A stretch of DNA of 64,000 nt from Paludibacteraceae bacterium (GTDB lineage: Bacteria; Bacteroidota; Bacteroidia; Bacteroidales; Paludibacteraceae): assembly GCA_905233415.1 (NCBI GenBank), contig CAJOEX010000001.1, positions 62,001 through 126,000 of the forward strand, in the 5' to 3' direction. The translations under genes were made by a program, and so were the position numbers. Each line of letters opens with the position of its first letter. Position 1 is the stretch's first letter. The notes under the pieces are model-generated. The model worked only from the letters and a program-made list of their open reading frames with translations, made no database searches and was not told the DNA's origin. Positions 20,090-27,127 of the stretch are shown in pieces.

Positions 20090-20133
20090 GTCACCGTACT
20101 GTGACGTTACTATGACGTTACTGTGACGTATCG
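20090..20133. repeat. Intergenic 11-bp array A (four units)
   Basis: Four consecutive 11-mers on the plus strand: GTCACCGTACT, GTGACGTTACT, ATGACGTTACT, GTGACGTATCG. The array begins seven bases past the stop of the DUF3737 gene and ends about 77 bp upstream of the -33 box of the giant-gene promoter. The minus-strand core GTAACGTCA is nearly the core of array B. Confidence 0.85.
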
Positions 20134-20139
20134 GAATTT

Positions 20140-20976
20140 TCACGGTGCGGGTTTTGGCGAAATTTTGCGGCGGTAGTCATCCAAAATATACTCTCCGACC
20201 GAGTCACATACAATCGTGTCTGTCAACGGGTTTTTAATGGAGGTTACCGCTCCGCGAATAGTGGCGCGGACTGACGAATATTCAAACGCAAGGTCGGCAT
20301 CGGGAGCGAACGTGCAGTCTTCAAGAATGAGGTTTTCGCAATAACAAAGCGGCTGCGTGCCAGAAATGTGACAACGAACGAGGCGGAGGTTCTTGGCATA
20401 CCAACCGAGGTATTCGCCATTGATTTCGGAATCATAGACAACGCAATCCCTACTCTCCCAGAAAGCATCTTTAGTGTCAAGGACGGCATCGTGAATCTCG
20501 ATATTGCGGGCATACTGGAAGGCATATTTGCCCTTCAGGCGCAAGTGGTTGATTTTCAGCCGTTCGGACTGGAAGAAAGCATATTCGGCTTTGTGCATCT
20601 GAAGGTCAGTCAGTTGCCCGTCGCGGCAGAACCAGAACGTTTCGGCAGCATTTTTTATCCGTACGCGTTCCAGAGAGAAATTATCCAGTTCGCGCAAGGC
20701 TTTGACGCCGTTGATACGGCAATCCGTGAGGCGAATATTGCGACCATACCACAACGGAGCACGGTCAGAGGCGGCAAAATGACAGTTTCGGCACTCGACA
20801 TCCTCACACTCCCAAAGGGCATATAAGCCTTCAAACTCGCAGTTTTCTGCTGTAATGCGGCGTGATTCTTTGAGGCCTGATTCGCCTTCGCCTATGGTGA
20901 CGTGTTCAAGGTGTAAATCGTGGCTTGCGTACAAGGGGCGTTCACCGGAAAATATTTGATTTTGTATAGTGGTCAT
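20140..20976 (-). CDS. DUF3737 family right-handed beta-helix protein
   Basis: This protein of 278 residues has no signal peptide. Its regular strand repeats (ITAENCEFEG, VECRNCHFAA, IRLTDCRING, LRLVRCHISG, LILEDCTFAP) identify the DUF3737 family, a pectate-lyase-like helix of unknown function, at the usual length. It is the last gene of the acyl-biosynthesis operon, 23 bp after the ligase. It could be a cytoplasmic accessory factor or an unrelated passenger. The stop is directly followed by 11-bp array A. Confidence 0.85.
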   Translation of the reverse strand: MTTIQNQIFSGERPLYASHDLHLEHVTIGEGESGLKESRRITAENCEFEGLYALWECEDVECRNCHFAASDRAPLWYGRNIRLTDCRINGVKALRELDNFSLERVRIKNAAETFWFCRDGQLTDLQMHKAEYAFFQSERLKINHLRLKGKYAFQYARNIEIHDAVLDTKDAFWESRDCVVYDSEINGEYLGWYAKNLRLVRCHISGTQPLCYCENLILEDCTFAPDADLAFEYSSVRATIRGAVTSIKNPLTDTIVCDSVGEYILDDYRRKISPKPAP

Positions 20977-20999
20977 AAGTCAAAAAATTATCAAAAAAA

Positions 21000-22640
21000 C
21001 TATTTATAGAGGTAGCGTTTGAGGGTTTGCTTTTCGGTTTTGGCGAGGGACGTGTCGGTGATTTCTACGTCGTAGAGTTGGGAATAGAGGGGGAGAGACG
21101 GATTTACGGTGCGGAGGATGTGACGGCGTAAATCCGAATTTGTGATTTGAGATTGGTGATTGGTGATTTGGGGCACCGCAATCGCCACTAGTTTGCCATC
21201 TCGTGCGAGAACAATCGACTCTTTCACTTCGGGGAGAGCGTTGATATGACGCTCGATGTCCTCGGGATGGATATTTTCGCCATTGGGAAGGACAATCATG
21301 TCTTGGTTGAGGCGGCCTTCGACATAGAGATAGCCGTCTTCGTCCAAATGGCCTTTGTCGCCGGTATGAAGCCAGCCATCGGAGTCTATCTTACGGGCGG
21401 TTGCTTCGGGGTCTTTGTAATAGCCAAGCATGACGTTCTCTCCCTTGACAAGGATCTCGCCGACGGGGGAGATGCGAGCGGTCATGCCAGAAACGATTTT
21501 GCCACAAGTATTAGGGCGATATAAGGGATGTATAGAATAACTAATCAATGGTCCTGTTTCTGTCATACCATAACCAATAGAAATTGGGACGCCTGCTGCA
21601 TATAGTTGTTTTTCTTTGTCTTTACCAAACAATGCCCCCCCAATATACATTTGCTGCACACTACGCAACATCAACTCTATACAATCAGCGTGTGAGTCCA
21701 TTAAAGCAGAAACTATCTGCGGAATCATACTGAGTGCATATGGTTGAGTTATTTTAATAGCGCAATACAAATTATTTATAGTCAATAATGACGAGAGAAT
21801 CCTAACGTCTTTCCCCTTCAATAATTGCCCTATGATTTCTGTCATAAAACCATAAATATGTGACATGGGAAGTATAGATAGGAACAACTTATTTTCCACA
21901 TCCGGATAACCGTCGATAATGTTTTGGGAGTTATTGCTCATATTACACATGGATAGCATAATTCCTTTTGCTCCTCCTGTAGAACCCGATGTAAAACAAA
22001 TCATGGCGAGAGAATCGGGATTCGATTGAGGGAAGGAGATGTCTCGGTTGTCTCTCGGTCTTCTCGGCTTTAAGGAGTTCTGTATTCGCTCTGCGAATTC
22101 GCGTGGCGCACTTACTCCTTGACTGTCCACAGGACACTCTGCGGTGCGCCTTTCCCGCTTCACGGTCATCGCTCGGTGAGGGCAGCCACTCAATAACGAC
22201 CAATCTGAGAGAGAGATGACGGAAGATAAATCGCCCATGTATGGTCGATGCGAGGTAGCAAGTTCCTCCCATAAATCCTCATCCGTAAAGAGGGCTTTGG
22301 CATCGGAGAAAGCGACAAGGCGGGCTATTTCGTCCGGCATGAGGGAGTGCATGACGGTGACCGACACGCCTTGCATCTTAGCGATAGCCAGATAGGCAAT
22401 GACCCAATGGGCGGAGTTGGCTCCGCAGATAGCGATATGGTCGCCCTTCTGCAAACCAAGGGAGGTGAGCAACTCCGCTACACGACATATCTCCTCATAC
22501 ATCTCGCCGTAGGTATAGTGGTTGCCACGGGAGGTGTCTTGCGCGGAGCCGTCCTCTGTGAGATAGAAATCCGTGAGAGCGGGTTGGTCCCAATTCTCAT
22601 TGATGGTGCGGGCTAATCTATCTAAATAATGATCGGTCAT
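21000..22640 (-). CDS. AMP-forming acyl-CoA/acyl-ACP ligase with an unusual insertion
   Basis: This ANL-superfamily ligase of 546 residues activates a carboxylic acid with ATP and loads it on CoA or a carrier. Visible motifs are the P-loop ICFTSGSTGGAKGIMLS (about 214-230), YGMTETGP, WLHTGDKGHLDEDGYLYVEGR (split by its hinge) and the C-terminal catalytic-Lys region SLAKTEKQTLKR. Residues about 150-207 are an Arg-rich insertion just before the P-loop that does not look like the family. A second, shorter insertion (QITNHQSQITNSD) near the C-terminal domain comes from a simple DNA repeat. The start overlaps the stop of the upstream ACP by 4 bp, so the likely partner is that ACP. The substrate is unknown: fatty or aryl acid. 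Confidence 0.85.
   Translation of the reverse strand: MTDHYLDRLARTINENWDQPALTDFYLTEDGSAQDTSRGNHYTYGEMYEEICRVAELLTSLGLQKGDHIAICGANSAHWVIAYLAIAKMQGVSVTVMHSLMPDEIARLVAFSDAKALFTDEDLWEELATSHRPYMGDLSSVISLSDWSLLSGCPHRAMTVKRERRTAECPVDSQGVSAPREFAERIQNSLKPRRPRDNRDISFPQSNPDSLAMICFTSGSTGGAKGIMLSMCNMSNNSQNIIDGYPDVENKLFLSILPMSHIYGFMTEIIGQLLKGKDVRILSSLLTINNLYCAIKITQPYALSMIPQIVSALMDSHADCIELMLRSVQQMYIGGALFGKDKEKQLYAAGVPISIGYGMTETGPLISYSIHPLYRPNTCGKIVSGMTARISPVGEILVKGENVMLGYYKDPEATARKIDSDGWLHTGDKGHLDEDGYLYVEGRLNQDMIVLPNGENIHPEDIERHINALPEVKESIVLARDGKLVAIAVPQITNHQSQITNSDLRRHILRTVNPSLPLYSQLYDVEITDTSLAKTEKQTLKRYLYK
21138..21172. repeat. In-frame simple repeat inside the ligase gene
   Basis: Units of the GATTTG / GATTGGT type, 8-9 bp period. 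They add Asn/Gln/Ile/Thr residues (ITNHQSQITN) near the start of the C-terminal lid. They are the same style as the gene-junction repeats elsewhere in the window. Confidence 0.7.
22022..22193. repeat. Possible inserted element within the ligase gene
   Basis: This segment of about 170 bp encodes an Arg/Pro/Ser-rich stretch (residues 150-207) that interrupts the ligase between conserved blocks. It contains short inverted motifs (GTCCACAGGAC, TTCGCTCTGCGAA) and keeps the frame. It could be a small mobile or repetitive element that became exonic, or simply a divergent loop. Confidence 0.4.
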
Positions 22641-22882
22641 TTTGGTTGATGTTGCTCAATATAGTCGTACACATCCCTCACAGTACGGATATTCATCATA
22701 TCCTTCTTTTGGGGCTGAAAACCAAGATGCTTATAGATATGCAGGCGCATTTCTACTGCATCCACGCTGGTCATTCCCAACTCTTCTTTAAGGTTAGCAT
22801 CCGGAGTGATTGCTGATTCTTCAAACTCCAATGTGTCAATAAAGAAACGATTGACCTGTTGCTCAATTTCTTTTCGTGTCAT
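22637..22882 (-). CDS. Acyl carrier protein (second of two)
   Basis: This protein of 81 residues has the four-helix ACP pattern. The phosphopantetheine serine is Ser39 in GMTSVDAVEM, where the usual Asp before Ser is Thr. It is four codons after the ketosynthase stop and overlaps the ligase start by 4 bp. It is presumably the carrier loaded by the ligase or elongated by the ketosynthase. Discrete ACPs like this act in the cytoplasm. Confidence 0.88.
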   Translation of the reverse strand: MTRKEIEQQVNRFFIDTLEFEESAITPDANLKEELGMTSVDAVEMRLHIYKHLGFQPQKKDMMNIRTVRDVYDYIEQHQPK

Positions 22883-22886
22883 ATTG

Positions 22887-24104
22887 TTATATCTTTTTAA
22901 TTATCAAAGCACTGTTTGTCCCTCCCAAACCGGTGGAGTGATTTAATATCGAGTTGATGATAGCAGGTTCTGCTTTATGAGCAATTTTTAATCCTTTTGC
23001 GCATTCATCTACATTTTCCAAATTGATAGTAGGTGCGACAAAATTATTATTCATCATCAGTATGCTATACACTGTCTCACAAGCACCTGCTGCCCATACT
23101 TCATGCCCTGTCATAGATTTTGTAGCACTAATCCACGGATGAGATCCGAATAGCATTTTTATCGCCATAGCCTCTTCTTTGTCTCCAGCTACAGTAGATG
23201 CCGCATGCGGAGAAATTAAGTCAACCTGCTCAGATTGCATATTTGCGTCTTCCAATGCCCGCTTCATTGCTTGATATTCTCCTTCTTTGCTTGGGGCTAT
23301 TATTTCATCTGTGCCATTTGCAGAAAAACCATATCCCACTATTTCCCCGTAAATGGTTGCACCACGAGCCATAGCATGCTCGTACTCCTCAAGAATTAGC
23401 GCAGCAGCACCTCCACTTGGTACGAAACCATCTCTATCTTTATCAAACGGTCGTGAGGCTTGTTGAGGGATATCATTTCTCAAAGTATGAGCTTCTATCG
23501 CGTCTCCCCCAATAGCGTTAAAACAAGCAGTTTCCATAGCTCCACCAACCAAAATCATCGATTGCATGCCGGAGCGAATAAACATCGTTCCTATACCTAT
23601 AGCGTGATTGGAACTGGCACAAGCCGCGGCAACACTTAAATTGATGCCGCGGAGCCCAAATATCGTTGCAAGATTCATTGAGGCATGCGAAGCATCTATT
23701 TTAAAAATAGCTGAAGGCCCAAGCATTATAGAGTCGTTCTCTTGCTGCATAATTTTGTATGACTCAACAACTCCAGAACTGGATCCTCCTGCTCCAAATA
23801 TAACTCCGATTTCATTTTGTTTTATATATGATTCGGTGATTTTCGCTGTCAAAAACGCTTCTCTCGATGCCATAAAGGCATACTCAGACAACTCTTGCAT
23901 ATTTACCCGAAAGCGTCTCATAAGCAATGGTTTTAAGTCTGGTCGTGGAACATTACCTACCAATCCACAATGTAATCCTAGTTCAATACGCCTGGAATCA
24001 TATATAATACCAGATCGACCAGTCTTAAGACTCTCCGTGACAGTTTGTAGGTCTTGACCTATGCAGGACCAAATGCCCATCCCTGTTATAACAACACGTT
24101 TCAT
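22887..24104 (-). CDS. Beta-ketoacyl-ACP synthase (KAS I/II type)
   Basis: This condensing enzyme of 405 residues elongates an acyl chain with malonyl-ACP. The full Cys-His-His triad is visible: Cys162 (AAACASSNH), His300 (LISPHAAST) and His334 (SMTGHEVWAAG), with the C-terminal GLGGTN loop. I chose the start at 24104 because it gives MKRVVITGMG and a 4-bp ATGA overlap with the upstream reductase gene; an upstream in-frame start at 24128 would add residues unlike the family. It is a dedicated copy beside its own ACP, malonyltransferase and reductase, so it probably serves a special pathway. Sequence divergence from housekeeping FabF (NHSTGLGGTN instead of NSFGFGGTN) supports this. Confidence 0.9.
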   Translation of the reverse strand: MKRVVITGMGIWSCIGQDLQTVTESLKTGRSGIIYDSRRIELGLHCGLVGNVPRPDLKPLLMRRFRVNMQELSEYAFMASREAFLTAKITESYIKQNEIGVIFGAGGSSSGVVESYKIMQQENDSIMLGPSAIFKIDASHASMNLATIFGLRGINLSVAAACASSNHAIGIGTMFIRSGMQSMILVGGAMETACFNAIGGDAIEAHTLRNDIPQQASRPFDKDRDGFVPSGGAAALILEEYEHAMARGATIYGEIVGYGFSANGTDEIIAPSKEGEYQAMKRALEDANMQSEQVDLISPHAASTVAGDKEEAMAIKMLFGSHPWISATKSMTGHEVWAAGACETVYSILMMNNNFVAPTINLENVDECAKGLKIAHKAEPAIINSILNHSTGLGGTNSALIIKKI

Positions 24105-24859
24105 ATACTCCACCCTCCATCTACACAAATTATTTGGCCCGTTATATAAGAAGCTTTTTCACTTGACAAGAACGAGACAAGATTTGCAACCTCATTAGGT
24201 TTTCCGACACGTCGCATGGGAATAGATTCCATTACTGACGAAGAAGTTCCACTACTTAAATGAAGATAATTTTGGACATACATCCGAACCGTTTCTGTAT
24301 TTATTGCTCTTGGCGCAATTGCATTAACCGTAATATTTTTAGAAGCCACTTCTACGGCTAATGATTTTGTTGCTCCTATTAATGCAGATTTGGCTGTTGC
24401 ATGATTAATTTGACCCGATACACCACGCATTCCAACAACAGATGTCATATTAATAATTCTGCCGTTATGATGCATTATCATTTCCGGAAGAACTTTTCTC
24501 GTCGTATAAAAGAACCCATTCAAGCAAGTGTCTATCACCTCATGCCACTCTTCCGGTTCCATATCTAACAATAAACCATCCCGTACAATTCCGGCATTAT
24601 TTACGAGCACTTCGATATATTCATCCGGATGAGAAGCATACCACTGCTCCAGAGCTGTATTGATAACATCAGGCTGGGACACATCAAACGGCATTAATTC
24701 TGCCTGTCCGCCTTCATTCTGAATCTGCGAAAGTGTCTCTTGCGCTGCCTCGTGATTGCTTTTGTAGTTTATAATGACATAATAGCCGTCACGCGCCAAC
24801 TGAATCGAGATAGCCCGTCCTATTCCCCGGCTTCCGCCTGTAACTAAAGCATATTTCAT
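24101..24859 (-). CDS. FabG-like SDR reductase with catalytic Tyr replaced by His
   Basis: This short-chain dehydrogenase of 252 residues shows the NADP-binding GGSRGIG (8-14) and NNAG (87-90). The catalytic Ser140 (NMTSVVGMRG) and Lys157 are present, but the position of the usual Tyr, 13 residues after Ser, is His153 (INHATAK). The codon is CAT, one base change from TAT. FabG normally reduces 3-oxoacyl-ACP. With His the enzyme may be inactive, altered, or only a scaffold. It lies 7 bp after the malonyltransferase stop and overlaps the ketosynthase start by 4 bp. No dehydratase or enoyl reductase is found in the operon. Confidence 0.88.
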   Translation of the reverse strand: MKYALVTGGSRGIGRAISIQLARDGYYVIINYKSNHEAAQETLSQIQNEGGQAELMPFDVSQPDVINTALEQWYASHPDEYIEVLVNNAGIVRDGLLLDMEPEEWHEVIDTCLNGFFYTTRKVLPEMIMHHNGRIINMTSVVGMRGVSGQINHATAKSALIGATKSLAVEVASKNITVNAIAPRAINTETVRMYVQNYLHLSSGTSSSVMESIPMRRVGKPNEVANLVSFLSSEKASYITGQIICVDGGWSI

Positions 24860-24866
24860 ATCCGTA

Positions 24867-25712
24867 TTAAATTCCTTTCTTGATTTTATTTACTAATTCC
24901 GTTAATGTACCTCCCGGACCATACTCGATAAACTCGGACACACCCGCATCTATCATGCGGATGATACTATCTCTCCAGCGAACCGGCGACACAAACTGCA
25001 ATAACAAATTCTCCCTTATCCGATCACTCTCGGTATATAATTGTCCATCAACATTTTGACAAACCGGACAGATCGGCTTATGGAAAATCGTATTATCAAT
25101 ATATGGCTTAAAATGGTTTTGAGCCGGTTTCATCCATGGGGAATGACTTGGGATGGAGACATCTAAAGGGAAAGCGTGTCTTGCCCCCGCATCACGAGCA
25201 GCAGCACAGGCGGCGAACACCGCATCGCTCGAACCGGAGATGATGGTTTGCTCCAAACAATTATAATTAGCGACATATACGTTCTCAAAATTTTTGCATA
25301 TACGCTCCGCCTCAGCAGAAGACAGACCGATGATTGCTGCCATCGCACCATCAATCATGGACATACATTTACCTCTGGCATCCACCAGCATCAATGCGTC
25401 CTCAAAACTCAGAACTTCTGCGGCTACTAACGCACTATATTCTCCTAAACTATGTCCGGCAACTATACCCGGTCGGCGACGATTCATATCTGCTTCCAAA
25501 GAGGCTACACTATGGACAAAAACAGACAATTGTGTGATTCGCGTGTCTGATAAGTCTTCGTCTGATCCGTCAAACATCAAACTACTCAAAGGCCAACCCA
25601 ATAACTCATCCGCACGCTCGAAAATCTGACGTGCTTGTGGAGATGAATCATACAACTCTTTCCCCATACCTCCATATTGTGCCCCTTGTCCGGGAAACAG
25701 GTATGCTGTCAT
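24867..25712 (-). CDS. fabD: Malonyl-CoA:ACP transacylase
   Basis: This protein of 281 residues moves malonyl groups from CoA to ACP. It has FPGQGAQ (6-12), nucleophile Ser88 in AGHSLGEYSA, an Arg in DARGKCM (about 113) and the active His in PSHSPWM (about 199). The length is a little short for FabD (about 300), typical of trimmed pathway copies. The start overlaps the first ACP's stop by 4 bp. A dedicated FabD next to two ACPs and a ketosynthase points to a self-contained elongation set. It could also be the housekeeping copy, which the window cannot exclude. Confidence 0.88.
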   Translation of the reverse strand: MTAYLFPGQGAQYGGMGKELYDSSPQARQIFERADELLGWPLSSLMFDGSDEDLSDTRITQLSVFVHSVASLEADMNRRRPGIVAGHSLGEYSALVAAEVLSFEDALMLVDARGKCMSMIDGAMAAIIGLSSAEAERICKNFENVYVANYNCLEQTIISGSSDAVFAACAAARDAGARHAFPLDVSIPSHSPWMKPAQNHFKPYIDNTIFHKPICPVCQNVDGQLYTESDRIRENLLLQFVSPVRWRDSIIRMIDAGVSEFIEYGPGGTLTELVNKIKKGI

Positions 25713-25957
25713 TGGTTCTTTAATTTCTCAAACAGGAAGTTATACAAATCTTCAAATGTCACCAACCCTGACAATTCACGCGGAGTAACGATTACACCGA
25801 ATTGTCGTCTAATAATGACCACCATCTCCAGTACCGACAAACTGTTCAAATCCAATTTATGACGTATAATGTCATCCGATTGTATAGAAGTCTCCTCTAT
25901 CTCAAACCGCTCAGCAATAGTTGCATTGATTTGTTCTATAATCGCTTGTTGTGGCAT
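25709..25957 (-). CDS. Acyl carrier protein (first gene of the acyl operon)
   Basis: This protein of 82 residues starts at the ATG at 25957 (MPQQAIIEQ); an in-frame TTG at 25981 would add eight residues and is less likely. Ser39 in LNSLSVLEM is the phosphopantetheine site, with Asn replacing the usual Asp. It resembles carrier proteins of secondary pathways more than the housekeeping ACP, which usually has DSLD. The promoter is at 26013-26044 with a leader of about 50 nt. Confidence 0.85.
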   Translation of the reverse strand: MPQQAIIEQINATIAERFEIEETSIQSDDIIRHKLDLNSLSVLEMVVIIRRQFGVIVTPRELSGLVTFEDLYNFLFEKLKNQ

Positions 25958-25998
25958 AATTTTTCGAATGTCGGTTCTCAATCAATCAGACAGTAATA

Positions 25999-26020
25999 TA
26001 CCTTTGCGAGTGCAAAGGTA
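25999..26020. promoter_or_regulatory. Perfect inverted repeat over the acyl-operon start site
   Basis: Arms TACCTTTGC (25999-26007) and GCAAAGGTA (26012-26020) are separated by GAGT. The right arm contains the -7 box of the minus-strand promoter; the left arm lies at the expected start of the transcript. This could be an operator or a duplicated -7 box facing the other way. Confidence 0.6.
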
Positions 26021-26044
26021 CTGCTTTTTTTTGATATACGCAAA
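26013..26044 (-). promoter_or_regulatory. Promoter of the acyl-biosynthesis operon
   Basis: On the minus strand, TTTG (26041-26044) and TACCTTTG (26013-26020) are spaced 20 bp apart. It lies just after the stop of the decarboxylase gene at 26048, so the ACP-to-DUF3737 genes can be transcribed independently of the genes upstream. Confidence 0.8.
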
Positions 26045-26047
26045 TAT

Positions 26048-27127
26048 TTAGGCAATTTTCTCGCCTGCTTTAACGCTTTTGGCTGTAATATACGGAGCAC
26101 GACCTGGTTCAAAGAAGAGGACGAGGTCACTACCACCGAAAAGGAAACAGCCTAACTCTGTGCCCTGAATTAATTGGTCATTGGTCGTTGGTCGTTGGTC
26201 ATTGGAGAAAGTCCATTGAACGGAACTGACCTGTTGGACACCGACAGGGACAATGGCTATTTTGCCGAAGGCGGGTGTGTCGATAATAAGAACGCCGCGT
26301 GTTTCAAGCATTTGGAAGTCGGTTACACCGAGTTGGTCGTAGCGATAACGGTTTTGTGTTTCGTCCCAGATGATGACTCCACCACCGGCATGAATACCTT
26401 GGATAAGGCGGCAGTACAGAACCGTGCCGTCACAGGGCATGTGGAAACGATGGTAGTCAAAGACATCGAGCACTATATGGGTTGTCTCGCCGTCAACAAA
26501 ACAGTTGCGATACGGGCTATCGCCCAAGAGGTCAAGCCAGTTGGCTATGGAAGCCGTTTTTATCAGTCCTTCTTCAGCAATAACTCCATCACAGGGACTG
26601 ATAAAAGTGTATGGTGTATGGTGTATGGTGTATGGTTTTCGCAGTTTGCGGGCGAAGAAATCGTTCCAAGAATGCCAATTAGATGGGGATTCGTAGCGGT
26701 CGGTATCAAGTTCAAAGCGTTTGTCGGAAAGCGCCAATTGATAGTAAGCATCGCACCAACTATCCGGACTGCTGAGGTATTCGCCCCAGGCGATATTATA
26801 TTCTTTGAGCCATTGCGCAAAACGCGGTTCATACTGCAAGGATGGATATATATAACCTTTATCTTTCAACGCAGCAAGCGGCTGATCCAAAAGAAAATAG
26901 AAATAACCGATATTCTGGTCAATGCGACGGAAGAGCGAAGCGTCTTCGCCTATATCCATCGTCTGCCACGGCATTAGATGCGCAAAACGCTCCACATACG
27001 CGCACCAATCGTCTATCGTTCGCACGGGATTGGTTGCCAAATGCGGATTCTCTTTTGCGGCACGGTGCAATTCCTTTTCCAGCAATTCGCGCAAATCCGG
27101 ATATTTAGTTAATAAGCCATTCGACAT
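26048..27127 (-). CDS. Phosphatidylserine-decarboxylase-family enzyme with an N-terminal PSDC-like domain
   Basis: This protein of 359 residues is a pyruvoyl-dependent decarboxylase. The catalytic part shows NDFFARKL (155-162), ISPCDG (Asp180), DYHRFHMPCDG (His226, His229) and FGGSD (331-333), where self-cleavage before Ser333 would form the pyruvoyl group. The first 130 residues look like the PSDC-type extension, which from memory also occurs in amino-acid decarboxylating relatives such as fungal PsiD; this link is from family knowledge, not sequence search. No phosphatidylserine synthase gene is nearby. Two simple-repeat insertions (PYTIHHTPYTF; SNDQRPTTNDQ) sit in loops. The gene overlaps the condensation gene by 23 bp. 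It could decarboxylate phosphatidylserine, a free amino acid, or an acylated one. Confidence 0.8.
   Translation of the reverse strand: MSNGLLTKYPDLRELLEKELHRAAKENPHLATNPVRTIDDWCAYVERFAHLMPWQTMDIGEDASLFRRIDQNIGYFYFLLDQPLAALKDKGYIYPSLQYEPRFAQWLKEYNIAWGEYLSSPDSWCDAYYQLALSDKRFELDTDRYESPSNWHSWNDFFARKLRKPYTIHHTPYTFISPCDGVIAEEGLIKTASIANWLDLLGDSPYRNCFVDGETTHIVLDVFDYHRFHMPCDGTVLYCRLIQGIHAGGGVIIWDETQNRYRYDQLGVTDFQMLETRGVLIIDTPAFGKIAIVPVGVQQVSSVQWTFSNDQRPTTNDQLIQGTELGCFLFGGSDLVLFFEPGRAPYITAKSVKAGEKIA
26171..26205. repeat. In-frame TTGGTC-type repeat in the decarboxylase gene
   Basis: Units ATTGGTC / GTTGGTC of 7 bp, about five copies. They encode SNDQRPTTNDQ just before the self-cleavage motif. The same sequence style is seen at 28233-28265. 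Confidence 0.75.
26607..26636. repeat. In-frame TGTATGG repeat in the decarboxylase gene
   Basis: Four copies of GTGTATG/GTATGGT with a 7-bp period. They encode PYTIHHTPYTF directly before the conserved ISPCDG. Confidence 0.8.

Noticed and set aside
21000..25957. Aryl polyene or flexirubin pigment cluster
   Set aside because: Ketosynthase, ACPs and ligase fit, but there is no dehydratase, second ketosynthase (chain-length factor), acyltransferase or MMPL-type exporter.
25999..26020. Inverted repeat as a terminator of the decarboxylase gene
   Set aside because: The right arm is the -7 box of a well-formed promoter and no T run follows on the minus strand.
26174..26977. Plus-strand open frame of 267 codons
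   Set aside because: Antisense to the decarboxylase gene, which has all catalytic motifs on the other strand.
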